Assembly (NCBI GenBank): GCA_963776375.1
Contig: CAVZMF010000005.1
Span: 620,001 to 684,000 of the forward strand
DNA: 64,000 nt
Direction of reading: 5' to 3'
DNA from: PALSA-612 sp963776375
GTDB lineage: Bacteria; Actinomycetota; Thermoleophilia; Gaiellales; Gaiellaceae
The translations under genes and the position numbers were made by a program. The notes under the pieces are model-generated. The model did not search any database. It had not been told where the DNA came from and saw only the letters and a program-made list of their open reading frames with translations. This document shows positions 16,854-25,300 of this stretch, piece by piece (the first letter of the stretch is position 1; each line of letters begins with the position of its first letter).

Positions 16854-17293
16854 AGACCTGGAACGCGAAACCCGGCGAGATCGAGCGCGAGTGGCAGCTC
16901 GTGGACGCCGAGGGGCAGACCCTCGGGCGCCTCGCGACCCGCATCGCCGACACGCTGCGCGGCAAGGACAAGCCGCAGTACACGCCGCACGTCGACACCG
17001 GCGACTACGTCGTCGTCGTCAACGCCGAGAAGGTGGCGGTCACGGGCAAGAAGCTCGACGACAAGCTCTACCACCGGCATTCGGGCTATCCGGGCGGCCT
17101 GCGCAGCCGCACGCTGCGCGAGCAGCTCGAGCGGCGGCCGGAGGAGGTCATCCGCAAGGCCGTCAAGGGCATGCTGCCCCGCAACCGGCTCAGCCGTGCG
17201 CAGCTGCGCAAGCTGAAGATCTACGCCGGCCCCGAGCATCCGCACGAGGCCCAGGCACCGAAGGAGATGAAGATCGATAATTGTCGTAGACTG
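16850..17293 (+). CDS. rplM: 50S ribosomal protein L13
   Basis: Early-assembling large-subunit protein. It begins MKTWNAKPGEIEREWQLVDA and contains GRLATRIADTLRGKDKPQYTPHVD-type text, the GYVV-like core DYVVVVNAEKVAVTG, HSGYPGGLRSRTL, AVKGMLPRNRLSR, and ends at HPHEAQAPKEMKI after 142 residues, the usual length. No stop codon follows. The frame continues D-N-C-R-R-L directly into the ATG of rpsI, whereas TAA at 17278 in the +1 frame would give a normal end. Either a base is missing or L13 and S9 are read as one chain. Confidence 0.93.
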
Positions 17294-17689
17294 ATGGCAG
17301 AGCAGGCGACCTACCAGGGCACGGGCAAGCGGAAGACCTCCGTCGCCCGCGTCATCCTCAGGCCCGGCGACGGCACGTGGTGGATCAACGGGCGCACGCT
17401 CGACGAGTACTTTCCGCGGCTCGTCCATCGGACGCAGGTGCAGGCCCCGCTCAAGGTCGCCGGCGCCGAGGGCACGTACGACGTCCGCATCCGCCTCCAC
17501 GGAGGCGGCCCGAGCGGGCAGGCCGGCGCGGCGCGGCACGGCATCGCCCGCGCGCTCGTCGAGGCCGATCCCGAGCTGCGCGTGCCGCTCAAGCGCGAGG
17601 GCTTCCTGGCCCGCGACTCCCGCGCAGTCGAGCGGAAGAAGGCCGGCCTGAAGAAGGCGCGCAAAGCGCCGCAGTGGGCGAAGCGTTAG
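17294..17689 (+). CDS. rpsI: 30S ribosomal protein S9
   Basis: Small-subunit protein whose C-terminal tail reaches the P-site tRNA anticodon stem. It has 131 residues: GTGKRKTSVARVILRPGDG at the N-terminus, the GGGPSGQAGAARHGIARAL block, and the basic tail KKAGLKKARKAPQWAKR ending in the invariant K-R. It lies in the same frame as rplM with no stop between them and no ribosome binding site immediately before its ATG. The sequence GATAAT (17276-17281) 12 nt upstream could be an internal -10 box. Confidence 0.95.
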   Translation: MAEQATYQGTGKRKTSVARVILRPGDGTWWINGRTLDEYFPRLVHRTQVQAPLKVAGAEGTYDVRIRLHGGGPSGQAGAARHGIARALVEADPELRVPLKREGFLARDSRAVERKKAGLKKARKAPQWAKR

Positions 17690-17764
17690 CACGGGGAAGC
17701 AGCCGGTTTCCCCTGTGTGCCCCCTTCCCTTCGTGGGCGCCTCGACGGCGACTCGAGCTACGCG
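17690..17764 (+). repeat. Dispersed hairpin repeat, copy 1 (terminator of rplM-rpsI)
   Basis: Starts at the base after the rpsI stop: CACGGGGAAGCAGCCGGTTT then CCCC, giving a GGGGAA/TTCCCC hairpin (17693-17713), followed by CCCTTCGTGGGCGC, CTCGA and GAGCTACGC. The same ordered blocks occur at 46011-46076. It is likely a terminator in this position. Confidence 0.7.
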
Positions 17765-17845
17765 CCGGTCAGGCCGGCGCTTCGCCGCGGCTCGTAGCGC
17801 GTGGCGGCGGCAGCCGCGTTCGCGCTGCAACCTGCCGCTAGACGC

Positions 17846-17873
17846 CTGAGCCCGATGCAGGACGGCCTATCGT
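17846..17873 (+). promoter_or_regulatory. glmM promoter, leaderless type
   Basis: CTGAGC (17846-17851) and TATCGT (17868-17873) are spaced by 16 bp. The -10 box ends 8 nt before the ATG of glmM, with no ribosome binding site. Confidence 0.5.
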
Positions 17874-17881
17874 TGTCCGGC

Positions 17882-19156
17882 ATGGCCGGAAAGCGCCGGT
17901 ATTTCGGCACCGACGGGGTGCGAGGCATCGTGGGGCGTGACCTCACGCCCGCGTTCGTGGAGCGGCTCGGCCGGGCCGCGACGCTGTGGCGCGGCGGCGG
18001 GGCCGTCCTGATCGGCCGCGACACGCGCGCGTCGGGACGCGAGCTCGAACGGGCGTTCGCCTCGGGCGTCGCCTCCGCGGGTGGGAACGCGATGCTCGCC
18101 GGCGTGCTGCCGACCCCGGCGGTCGCGCTACTCGCGCTCGACCTCGGCGCGGTCATCTCCGCCTCGCACAACCCGCCCGAGTACAACGGCGTGAAGCTGT
18201 TCGACGGCGATGGGCAGAAGCTCACCGACGAGGCCGAGGAGCAGATCGAGCGGCTGCTCGGCGAGGCGCCGCGCAACGCGGAGCTGGGGGAGATCGACAA
18301 CCTCGAGGTCGCCGTCGGCAGCTACCGCGACCATGTGACCGCCCGCTTCGGCAGCGACCTCGACGGGCTGCACATCGGCGTCGACTGCGCCAACGGCGCC
18401 TACTCCGGCATCGCGCCAAACGCGTTCCGGAACCTCGGGGCGCAGGTGACGTCCATCGGCGACAAGCCGGACGGCGAGAACATCAACGTCGGCTGCGGCG
18501 CCACCGACCTGCGTGCTTTGCAGCAGCTCGTCACGAGCAGGGGGCTGGACTTCGGCGTCGCGTTCGACGGCGACGGCGACCGCATGCTCGCGGTCGACGA
18601 GCGGGGCGAGGTGGTCGACGGCGACCAGATCCTGGCAGTGCTCGCGCTCGATCTCGGCGTCGACCTCGTGGCCGTCACCGTCATGGCCAACCTCGGCCTG
18701 CACCGGCTACTCGCCGAGCACGGCATCCGCGTCGTCACGACCGCCGTCGGCGACCGCTACGTGCTCGAGGCGCTCCGCCGCGAGGGCGGCGTCCTCGGCG
18801 GCGAAGAGTCGGGCCACCTGATCTACCTCGAGGGCCACGTGACCGGCGACGGGCTCGTCGCCGCGCTGCTGCTCTGCCGCGCCGTCCAGGGCCGGACACT
18901 GTCCGAGGCGGTCGCCGTCATGCCGCGCTTCCCGCAGGTGAAGGAGAACGTGTCGACGGTGACGAAGGACCTCACCCCAGCGATCCTCGAGCGGGTCGAG
19001 GAGGTGAACGCCGAGCTCGACGGACGTGGACGTGTGCTCGTGCGGCCGAGCGGCACGGAACCGGTTGTCAGAGTCCTCGCAGAGGCCGAAGATGAGCAGG
19101 AAGCAGAAAAGCTCTGTGCTACCATCGCGGCGCTCGTGAGCACTGAGCTCGGTTGA
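17882..19156 (+). CDS. glmM: Phosphoglucosamine mutase
   Basis: Interconverts glucosamine-6-phosphate and glucosamine-1-phosphate for UDP-GlcNAc and murein synthesis. It has 424 residues. RRYFGTDGVRGIVGRDLTP is at the N-terminus. The phosphoserine loop is SASHNPPEYNGVKLF, with Ser in AVISASHNP. The metal-binding loop is DGDGDRMLAVDE, the sugar-binding loop is GGEESGHLIYLEG, and the phosphate-binding loop is VRPSGTEPVVRV. The start at ATG 17882 is chosen by the FGTDGVRG position and the nearby -10 box. Downstream glmS makes its substrate. Confidence 0.96.
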   Translation: MAGKRRYFGTDGVRGIVGRDLTPAFVERLGRAATLWRGGGAVLIGRDTRASGRELERAFASGVASAGGNAMLAGVLPTPAVALLALDLGAVISASHNPPEYNGVKLFDGDGQKLTDEAEEQIERLLGEAPRNAELGEIDNLEVAVGSYRDHVTARFGSDLDGLHIGVDCANGAYSGIAPNAFRNLGAQVTSIGDKPDGENINVGCGATDLRALQQLVTSRGLDFGVAFDGDGDRMLAVDERGEVVDGDQILAVLALDLGVDLVAVTVMANLGLHRLLAEHGIRVVTTAVGDRYVLEALRREGGVLGGEESGHLIYLEGHVTGDGLVAALLLCRAVQGRTLSEAVAVMPRFPQVKENVSTVTKDLTPAILERVEEVNAELDGRGRVLVRPSGTEPVVRVLAEAEDEQEAEKLCATIAALVSTELG

Positions 19157-19472
19157 CCGTCTGGCGACGAAGCCGGCGGCGGCGCCGGGCTCGTCGTGCT
19201 TTCAGGGGTCGAGCGGGTAAACGTTCGGAGGAGGTTAGGTGCCCCATCCAGCAATACATACCGGCTTCTGGCCCGCGATCACGCGGCGCGCTGCCTTTCC
19301 GCTCCGGCGCCGGCGAAGCCGACACCTCCGCTCCTGGGCCGGCTCCGTCGAGCCTACGCCGGCCGCGTCCTCAGTCGCGCCCGTATCGGCTGATACGAGC
19401 GCTCCCTGCGTCCTTGCATCGCTTGGTGCTCGCGACCCAGAATCTCGGCAGCATTACTGGAGGTGGCACTAA
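19157..19472 (+). other. 316-bp glmM-glmS intergenic region
   Basis: No convincing gene. It holds copy B of the 39-bp element (19238-19276) and several GC-rich inverted repeats. A GTATCGGCTGATAC near-palindrome lies at about 19382-19395. A strong ribosome binding site, GGAGGTGG, stands at about 19460-19467 just before glmS. I looked for a glmS ribozyme because of the position and found no convincing core. Confidence 0.5.
19238..19276 (+). repeat. 39-bp dispersed element, copy B
   Basis: Reads GGTGCCCCATCCAGCAATAC followed by ATACCGGCTTCTGGCCCGC, 33/39 identical and gap-free to 4241-4279 on the opposite strand. It is located 197 bp upstream of glmS. Confidence 0.6.
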
Positions 19473-21302
19473 ATGTGCGGAATCATCGGGTACGTCGGCC
19501 GGAGGCCGTGCAAGGATCTGCTGCTCTCCGGGCTCGAGCGCCTCGAGTACCGGGGCTATGACTCGGCCGGCATCGCGCTCCTCGAGGACGGGGCGCTCGA
19601 GTACACGCGCGCCGTCGGCCCGCTGGCGAAGCTGAAGGAGAGCGCCGGCTCCAACGGCTCCCGTGCGATCACCGGCCTGGGCCACACGCGCTGGGCGACG
19701 CACGGTGCCGTCACCGAGGCGAACGCGCACCCGCTGACCGGCTGCGACGACGCCCGCCTGTCGATCGTCCTCAACGGCATCGTCGAGAACTATCGCGAGC
19801 TGAAGGACGGCCTCGAGGCCGAGGGGCACACGTTCTCCTCCCAGACCGACGCCGAGACCGTCTCGCACCTGATCGAGCGCCACTACACGGGCGACCTCGT
19901 CGAGGCGGTCCGCAAGGCGTACGCCGAGATGGAGGGCCATTTCACCTTCGTGGCCATCCACGCCGACCATCCCGAGCTGCTCGTGGGCGCGCGGTACGAG
20001 ACGCCGCTCGTCGTCGGCATCGGCCACGGAGAGGCCTTCCTGGCCTCGAACGCCGCGGCCTTCCTCTCGGAGACGCGCCGCGTGCACTTCCCCGCCGACG
20101 GCGACGTCGTCGCGATCACCCCGGACGGGGTGACGTTCCAGCGCGTCGACGGCACGCCGGTCGAGCACGAGCTGATCGAGCTCGACTGGGACATCGAGGG
20201 CGCAGAGAAGGGCGGCTTCGAGACCTTCATGCTCAAGGAGATCTACGAGCAGCCCGAGGCCGTCGCCGAGACGATCGGCGACCGCCTGCGCCACGGCCGG
20301 CTATGCCTCGAGGGCCTGGGGATGCCGGACGAGGAGCTCCGCGACCTGAACCGCATCGTCATCCTCGCGACGGGCACCGCCTACCACGCGGGCGTCGCGG
20401 CGCGGTACGCGATCGAGGAGTGGGCGCGCATCCCGGTCGAGCACGACATCGCCTCCGAGTGGATCTACCGGAACCCCGTGCTCGACGAGAAGACGCTCGT
20501 CCTCGGGATCTCGCAATCGGGGGAGACCCGCGACACGATCGGCGCCATGCAGCTCGCACGACAGATGGGCGCGCGCACGGTCGCGGTCACGAACATGATG
20601 GGCGCGCAGATCACGCGCGAGGTGGACTCGGTGCTGTACACCCGCGCAGGCCTCGAGATATCCGTGTGCGCGACGAAGACGTTCACCGCGCAGCTCTCGT
20701 TGCTCTTCCTGATCGCGCTCAAGCTGGCACAGGTGCGCGAGACGATGCCGGCCGCCGAGCTCGAGTTCATCGTCAACGCCGTCTACCAGCTGCCCGCGCA
20801 GATGACGCAGTTCCTCGACGGCAACCATCCGATCGACGACATCGCCCGGCGCTTCTACGACCGGCCGTTCTTCCTCTACCTGGGCCGCAACATCGGGCTG
20901 CCGGTGGCGCTCGAGGGCGCGCTCAAGCTGAAGGAGATCTCGTACATCCCGACCGAGGCGTACTCGGCGGGCGAGATGAAGCACGGGCCGATCGCCCTGC
21001 TCGACGAGTCGACGCCGGTCGTCGTCGTGGCGACGCGCATGGAGCGCCTGTACGAGAAGCTGGTCTCGAACATCCAGGAGGTGCGCGCCCGCGGCGCACA
21101 CGTGATCGCCATCGCGAGCGACGATAACGAGGACATTCAGCACCACGCGGACGACGTGATCTACGTACCGAACGCGCCCGCGTTCCTCTCGGCGATCCTG
21201 GCCGTGATCCCGCTGCAGCTCCTCGCCTACCGCATCGCCCGGCTGCGCGGCCTCCCGGTCGACCAGCCGCGCAACCTGGCCAAGACGGTCACGGTCGAGT
21301 AG
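19473..21302 (+). CDS. glmS: Glutamine--fructose-6-phosphate aminotransferase (isomerising)
   Basis: Makes glucosamine-6-phosphate from fructose-6-phosphate and glutamine. The 609 residues are typical. The N-terminal Ntn-type glutaminase has the processed Cys in MCGIIGYVGRRP and the GHTRWATHGAVTEANAHP block. Two SIS sugar-isomerase domains follow, with GTAYHAGVAARYAIEEW, LGISQSGETRDTIGA, and the C-terminal LRGLPVDQPRNLAKTVTVE that is diagnostic for GlmS. A good ribosome binding site precedes the ATG. Confidence 0.97.
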   Translation: MCGIIGYVGRRPCKDLLLSGLERLEYRGYDSAGIALLEDGALEYTRAVGPLAKLKESAGSNGSRAITGLGHTRWATHGAVTEANAHPLTGCDDARLSIVLNGIVENYRELKDGLEAEGHTFSSQTDAETVSHLIERHYTGDLVEAVRKAYAEMEGHFTFVAIHADHPELLVGARYETPLVVGIGHGEAFLASNAAAFLSETRRVHFPADGDVVAITPDGVTFQRVDGTPVEHELIELDWDIEGAEKGGFETFMLKEIYEQPEAVAETIGDRLRHGRLCLEGLGMPDEELRDLNRIVILATGTAYHAGVAARYAIEEWARIPVEHDIASEWIYRNPVLDEKTLVLGISQSGETRDTIGAMQLARQMGARTVAVTNMMGAQITREVDSVLYTRAGLEISVCATKTFTAQLSLLFLIALKLAQVRETMPAAELEFIVNAVYQLPAQMTQFLDGNHPIDDIARRFYDRPFFLYLGRNIGLPVALEGALKLKEISYIPTEAYSAGEMKHGPIALLDESTPVVVVATRMERLYEKLVSNIQEVRARGAHVIAIASDDNEDIQHHADDVIYVPNAPAFLSAILAVIPLQLLAYRIARLRGLPVDQPRNLAKTVTVE

Positions 21303-21327
21303 CCCCGAGACCCCGCGCAGCCGGGGA

Positions 21328-22461
21328 GTGAAGTCTCGGCGTGAGGCTGCCGATACGGATGGAATGGCTGCGCGGCCTCGTCGCATCGTCCTGCCACGTC
21401 CTCGACCGGCGGTCGAAGCCGCCCCGGGCCGGGGGTGGGGGCGAACCGTGTACGCATGGACCATCGGCCTTCTGCTGCGCGGGCTGTCGAGGCTCGAGCA
21501 TCTGATCGATTCGTCCGACTCGAGCCAGACGGGCGGCGCGAAGTTCTTCCGCAAGGTGCTCGCGCTCGGCTTCGGCGTGTACGCCGTCGTCCTCGAGGTG
21601 ACGGGCATCCTCCACGGAGACGTGCCCTTGACCCCGCTGCTCGTCGGGATGCTCGCCGTCGCCGTTTTCATCGGGCGCGGCGGCCGGTTCATCTACTACT
21701 TCGTCCCGTTCTGCCTGGGGCTGGTCTCCTACCTGCTCGCCGGGCAGGTCGTCTCCCAGTACAAGCTCCCGGTTCACTACACGCCGCAGATCAGGCTCGA
21801 GGAGTGGCTGACGCCCGGGCCGCTGCCGACGCTCTGGCTGCAGGAGCACCTGTACCACGGCAAGACCGGCCCGCTCGAGATCTTCTCCGTGGCCATGTAC
21901 GTCTCGCATTTCTGGGTCCCACTCGTCCTCGGGTTCGCGCTGATCGTCACGGGCCGAGGTCACGCGTTCCCGCGGCTCATGTTCACGATGCTGACGGCGC
22001 TCGTGCTGGCCGAGATCACGTTCATCCTCGTGCCCACGGCGCCTCCCTGGCTGGCGTCGGAGCAGGGGTACCTTCCGCCCGTCCACCACATGCTGAAGAC
22101 GAGCCTGTACGACCTCCATCTCACGCAACTCGCCTCGCTGCTGGGCGACGCGCACCGCTACGACGTCACGGCGGCCGTTCCGTCGCTCCACGTGGCGTTT
22201 CCGCTGATCTGCATCCTCGTCGCCGTGCGGTTCGGGCTGCCGCGGTGGGTCGTCGTCTTCCTTGCGCTGAACACGCTCGGAGTCGTCTTCTCGATCGTGT
22301 ACATGGGTGAGCACTACCTGGTCGACGGGATCGCCGGCGCGGCGTACGCAGGGGTGGCCTGGTGGATCGTCCAGCGCTTCCACGGTCGCGAGTCGAAGGC
22401 ATCGGCCCCGGCCGTGCCCGGCGACTCCGAGCCGCTCGGCGTCACCGCCCGCGCCCGCTGA
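21328..22461 (+). CDS. PAP2-superfamily membrane phosphatase/phosphotransferase
   Basis: A 377-residue multi-pass membrane protein. After a basic N-terminus of about 35 residues it has six or more hydrophobic helices. The acid phosphatase signature is split as in PAP2 proteins: AAVPSLHVAFPLICILVAV (P-S-x-H near residue 285) and GEHYLVDGIAGAAYAGVAWW (residues 323-342), which carries the catalytic His and Asp. The arrangement resembles the Aur1/Ipt1-like inositol-phosphotransferase branch, so a role in phosphatidylinositol or polyprenyl-phosphate lipid metabolism is plausible. It starts at GTG 21328; an internal ATG at 21364 is an alternative. Confidence 0.8.
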   Translation: MKSRREAADTDGMAARPRRIVLPRPRPAVEAAPGRGWGRTVYAWTIGLLLRGLSRLEHLIDSSDSSQTGGAKFFRKVLALGFGVYAVVLEVTGILHGDVPLTPLLVGMLAVAVFIGRGGRFIYYFVPFCLGLVSYLLAGQVVSQYKLPVHYTPQIRLEEWLTPGPLPTLWLQEHLYHGKTGPLEIFSVAMYVSHFWVPLVLGFALIVTGRGHAFPRLMFTMLTALVLAEITFILVPTAPPWLASEQGYLPPVHHMLKTSLYDLHLTQLASLLGDAHRYDVTAAVPSLHVAFPLICILVAVRFGLPRWVVVFLALNTLGVVFSIVYMGEHYLVDGIAGAAYAGVAWWIVQRFHGRESKASAPAVPGDSEPLGVTARAR

Positions 22462-22465
22462 AGCG

Positions 22466-22822
22466 CTAGGCGGCGTCGAGCACGAGCCCGTCGCCCTCGT
22501 GCAGGTCGCAGCGCTCGCAGGTGCCGGCGGGGAGCTCGAGCACCGCATGGGCGCGGAACCTGGCCGCCATGCGCCAGGGTGCGAGGTCGCGGACGACCTT
22601 GAGGACGGTCAGGTCGCGGGCGAGGAAGACGGCGTCGATGGGGAAGCGCATGAAGGCCATGTGGATCGACGAGGCCGGTCGCAGCAGAATGCCCTCGCCC
22701 TGCGGCAGCTCCGCGCGCCCCAGCAGGCCCCTGGTGCGAAGCCACGGGCTGTCCGCGATCAGGCATGCGTCGCAGACGAGGGTTCCTCCGCTCGTGCGCA
22801 CCGCCGAGAAGCGTCCGGCCAC
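22466..22822 (-). CDS. DUF192-family protein
   Basis: About 118 residues. It contains the DUF192 core: LADSPWLRTRGLLGRAEL-like text, GEGILLRPASSIHMAFMRFPIDAVFL and a C-terminal HAVLELPAGTCERCDLHEGD. The family is small and often exported; the function is unknown. The GTG start lies 2 bp after the stop of the M15-like gene, so the two are cotranscribed. No signal peptide is seen, and the two CxxC-like Cys pairs (C-D-A-C, C-E-R-C) could bind metal. Confidence 0.8.
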   Translation of the reverse strand: MAGRFSAVRTSGGTLVCDACLIADSPWLRTRGLLGRAELPQGEGILLRPASSIHMAFMRFPIDAVFLARDLTVLKVVRDLAPWRMAARFRAHAVLELPAGTCERCDLHEGDGLVLDAA

Positions 22823-22824
22823 GA

Positions 22825-23844
22825 CTAGTACCCGATGTGGATGTGGTTGTAGTGGTCGGGCAGCGCGAACGACGGGCCGCCCAGCGTCATCAGCGAGATC
22901 ACCTGCGCCGGCTCGACCGACGCCGGCAGGGCGAGGATCTGCTCGATGGTCCGCTCGGTGACGCTGCCCGTGCCCTGGTGGCCGAGGATCGGCGTGTTTC
23001 CGACCGCGCTGATGTCGACGGCGCGGCCGTAGACGTGCGCGGAGACGACACCGGGCCGGCCGTGCACGAAGCGCGAGTGGCCCGAGATCAGGCAGGACAC
23101 GCTGACTTCGCCGTTCGCCTGTGCGAGGTACTCGACAACCGCGAGGATGCGAACGTCGACCCGGCCGGCGGCGATGTCGTCGCGCCCGCCCGGGTAGATC
23201 TGCACACGCGGGTCGGCCAGCACCTGCCGTGCGAGTTGGTCGTGGGACGCATCGAGTCCCGTGAGGATCGTCTGCGTGCCGAGCGCCTGCACGTAGATGC
23301 CGAGGGCGACGGCGCGGTCGCTCGGCCGCACGACGGGCTTGGGGAAGGGCACTGCATGCGGGACCGGACGCACGGACGGGCCGACCCGGCGCGCCGCGAT
23401 GCCGGCGAGCTCGAGACGGCGCACCAGGCGGAGGCGCGCTGCGTGCGCTGCCTGCGCGCGCTTCAGCGCCTGCTTCAGCGCCTGCTTCAGCGCCAGAGCG
23501 TGCTCGCGGGCCACGACGGACGGAGGAACGATGGGCGCCAGGGCTGCGTCCGTGGGGCCGGCGACCGGGACGACGACGAGCCCGACGGCCGTGCACGCGC
23601 AGAGGAGTCCGAGGCGTCGCGCGACCCTGCGTGTACGGGGAGCCCGTACGGGCGCGGCCTCGCTCGTCGCGGCGGGCGGCCGGTAGTCGGACACGGCCGG
23701 TCCGGGCGACCAGCCGGCCAGCAACGCGCCGCGGACAACCACGGAGCCCGGGCGCTGCAAGCTCGCAGGGCGCGTGGTCAGCACCGTGGTTCGGGCGCTG
23801 GCCTCGAGCCTCGCGCCGTTCGTCGAACGGGAGAGCGCCGGCAT
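22825..23844 (-). CDS. Membrane-anchored M15-like peptidase-domain protein
   Basis: About 339 residues from ATG 23844. A disordered N-terminus is followed by one hydrophobic segment at about 95-115 (LGLLCACTAVGLVVVPVAG), a coiled, Ala/Arg-rich linker with a KQALKQALK repeat, and a C-terminal domain from about residue 200. In that domain SCLISGHSRFVHGR, SAHVYGRAVDISAV and DHYNHIHIGY provide the H-x(6)-D and H-x-H pattern of LAS/M15 D-Ala-D-Ala carboxypeptidase-like zinc sites. A murein hydrolase role is likely, but the set of ligands is not checked by structure. DUF192 follows immediately. Confidence 0.65.
   Translation of the reverse strand: MPALSRSTNGARLEASARTTVLTTRPASLQRPGSVVVRGALLAGWSPGPAVSDYRPPAATSEAAPVRAPRTRRVARRLGLLCACTAVGLVVVPVAGPTDAALAPIVPPSVVAREHALALKQALKQALKRAQAAHAARLRLVRRLELAGIAARRVGPSVRPVPHAVPFPKPVVRPSDRAVALGIYVQALGTQTILTGLDASHDQLARQVLADPRVQIYPGGRDDIAAGRVDVRILAVVEYLAQANGEVSVSCLISGHSRFVHGRPGVVSAHVYGRAVDISAVGNTPILGHQGTGSVTERTIEQILALPASVEPAQVISLMTLGGPSFALPDHYNHIHIGY
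23461..23494 (+). repeat. 12-bp tandem repeat inside the M15-like gene
   Basis: CTTCAGCGCCTG occurs twice in tandem, and a third partial copy follows. It encodes the K-Q-A-L repeats of the linker on the minus strand. Confidence 0.8.
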
Positions 23845-23852
23845 GGGCGGCT

Positions 23853-23957
23853 CTATGGAGCAGGGGAAAGGGGAGTGGGCGCCGCCGAGCCTGCGGCTGC
23901 GACAGCACCGGCGACAACCGCGGCGGCGAGTGCGGCCAGCTTCATGACCGCAGACAT
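23853..23957 (-). CDS. Possible 34-residue secreted or leader peptide
   Basis: A short frame, MSAVMKLAALAAAVVAGAVA then AAGSAAPTPLSPAP, that ends 8 bp before the start of the M15-like gene. It is almost wholly a Sec signal peptide with an A-x-A type cleavage site and little mature sequence. It may be a leader peptide, a small secreted product, or the true N-terminus of the downstream protein separated by an indel. No ribosome binding site is clear. Confidence 0.35.
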   Translation of the reverse strand: MSAVMKLAALAAAVVAGAVAAAGSAAPTPLSPAP

Positions 23958-24064
23958 CGGCCAGAGGCAGCCGACACCGCTCACCCGATCGAGTGAGGTC
24001 GCAGCGTCGGCGCATCCCTCGACCGAGGGAGGGCAGGCCGATCCCCGGCTCCGATTCGTGAAGA

Positions 24065-25174
24065 GTGAGACGTGGCACGCCCCGCGCGGCGGACGAGCGT
24101 TCGTCGGATGCCCTGGTCGCCGTCGGCGCGTTCGGCGTGTTGCTGCTCGGCGTCTTCTTCGGCCTCTGCCACCTGTTCGACTTCCACGTCTTCTGGACCG
24201 CCGGTCGCGATGTCCTGCACGGACGGTCTCCCTACCCTCCGATCGAGAGCATCGCGTCCGACGAGAAGAACTACTACGTCTACCCGCCGCTCGTCGCCGT
24301 GCTGAGCGCGCCGCTCGGGCTCTTGCCGTTTCCGGTCGCCGGCGCGCTGGCGGCGGCTCTGCTCGTGGCCGCGATGTACCTGAGCCTGCGGATCCTCGGC
24401 GTCCGCGACTGGGGTTGCTACGCGGTCTGCCTCGTCTGGGCGGCGACCCTGCAGGCGATCACGCTGGGCACCGTCGGGCCGCTGCTCGCACTTCTCCTCG
24501 CGATCGTCTGGCGCTACCGGAACCGCGACGTGATCTGTGCCCTCGCCGTCGCAGCGGCGGTCTGCCTGAAGGTGTTCCTGTGGCCCGTGCTGCTCTGGCT
24601 GGTTGCGATGCGGCGCTACCGCGCCGGCGCGATGTCGTTCGCCTTCGCACTAGGCGCGGCCCTCGCGAGCTGGGCTGCGATCGGCTTCGCCGGCCTCACG
24701 AGCTATCCCCGACTGCTCTCACGCCTCAGCTCGGTCGAGGAAGGACGCTCGTTCTCGATCACGGCTCTTGGCCACGCGCTCGGCCTCCCGTCGCTCGTCG
24801 GGCACCTGGCGCTGGCGGTCGCAGGTCTTGGCTTCCTCGTGGCGATCGGCGTCCTCGCGAGGCGGCCCGACGGGGATAGACGGGCCTTCACCGTGGCGGT
24901 TGCCGCGTCGCTGGCGCTGACGCCGATCCTCTGGCTGCACTATCTCTGCATCCTGGCCGTGCCGATCGCGATCCGGAGCCCGCGCCTGGATCGCATCTGG
25001 ATGGTCCCGGCGCTCCTGGCCCTGCCGATTCCGACGTCGGGCGGAAACGCTCTCGTCATCCTGTGGGGCCTCGGAGTCGGCACGGCAACCTTCGTCGCGC
25101 TGCTCAGGACCGCGTCGCCCTCTGCGACCGCGTGTCCGGCCGTGGCCGGGCCGGTCGCGGGCGTCCGCGTCTAG
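24065..25174 (+). CDS. GT87/DUF2029-type membrane glycosyltransferase
   Basis: A 369-residue polytopic protein with about nine or ten hydrophobic helices and the features of the GT87 (GT-C fold) family. FHVFWTAGRDVLHGRSPYPP near residue 42 is the periplasmic D-x-x-(Y/H) region, and YVYPPLVAVLSAPLGLLP follows. In mycobacteria such enzymes use polyprenyl-phosphate mannose to elongate PIM/LM/LAM. Here the acceptor is unknown, though a PAP2 protein lies nearby. It starts at GTG 24065. Confidence 0.75.
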   Translation: MRRGTPRAADERSSDALVAVGAFGVLLLGVFFGLCHLFDFHVFWTAGRDVLHGRSPYPPIESIASDEKNYYVYPPLVAVLSAPLGLLPFPVAGALAAALLVAAMYLSLRILGVRDWGCYAVCLVWAATLQAITLGTVGPLLALLLAIVWRYRNRDVICALAVAAAVCLKVFLWPVLLWLVAMRRYRAGAMSFAFALGAALASWAAIGFAGLTSYPRLLSRLSSVEEGRSFSITALGHALGLPSLVGHLALAVAGLGFLVAIGVLARRPDGDRRAFTVAVAASLALTPILWLHYLCILAVPIAIRSPRLDRIWMVPALLALPIPTSGGNALVILWGLGVGTATFVALLRTASPSATACPAVAGPVAGVRV

Positions 25175-25300
25175 AGAAAGCTCGAGCCCGGACGAGCGTT
25201 CATCCCAACGAGGGATCGGCGCGCCTGCCCTGGGAGGCCGATGACAGAACCGCGGAGCACTCCGCGATCGTCTTCTTCGACCTTCGAAGGGAGGGAAACC

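Noticed and set aside
17276..17281. GATAAT as a firm internal promoter for rpsI
   Set aside because: It is AT-rich only because it falls at the end of rplM; no -35 box at 16-18 bp, so kept only as a possibility in the rpsI entry.
19157..19472. glmS ribozyme upstream of glmS
   Set aside because: I looked for the conserved core and pseudoknot strands and could not line them up. The element present here is instead the 39-bp repeat, and a normal ribosome binding site precedes glmS.
23461..23494. Short tandem repeat as a CRISPR or regulatory array
   Set aside because: The unit is 12 bp with no spacers and encodes K-Q-A-L residues within a credible protein.
22765..24879. 704-residue plus-strand frame over the peptidase and GT87 genes
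   Set aside because: It lies antisense to the M15-like gene and out of frame with the GT87 protein, both of which have clear family motifs.
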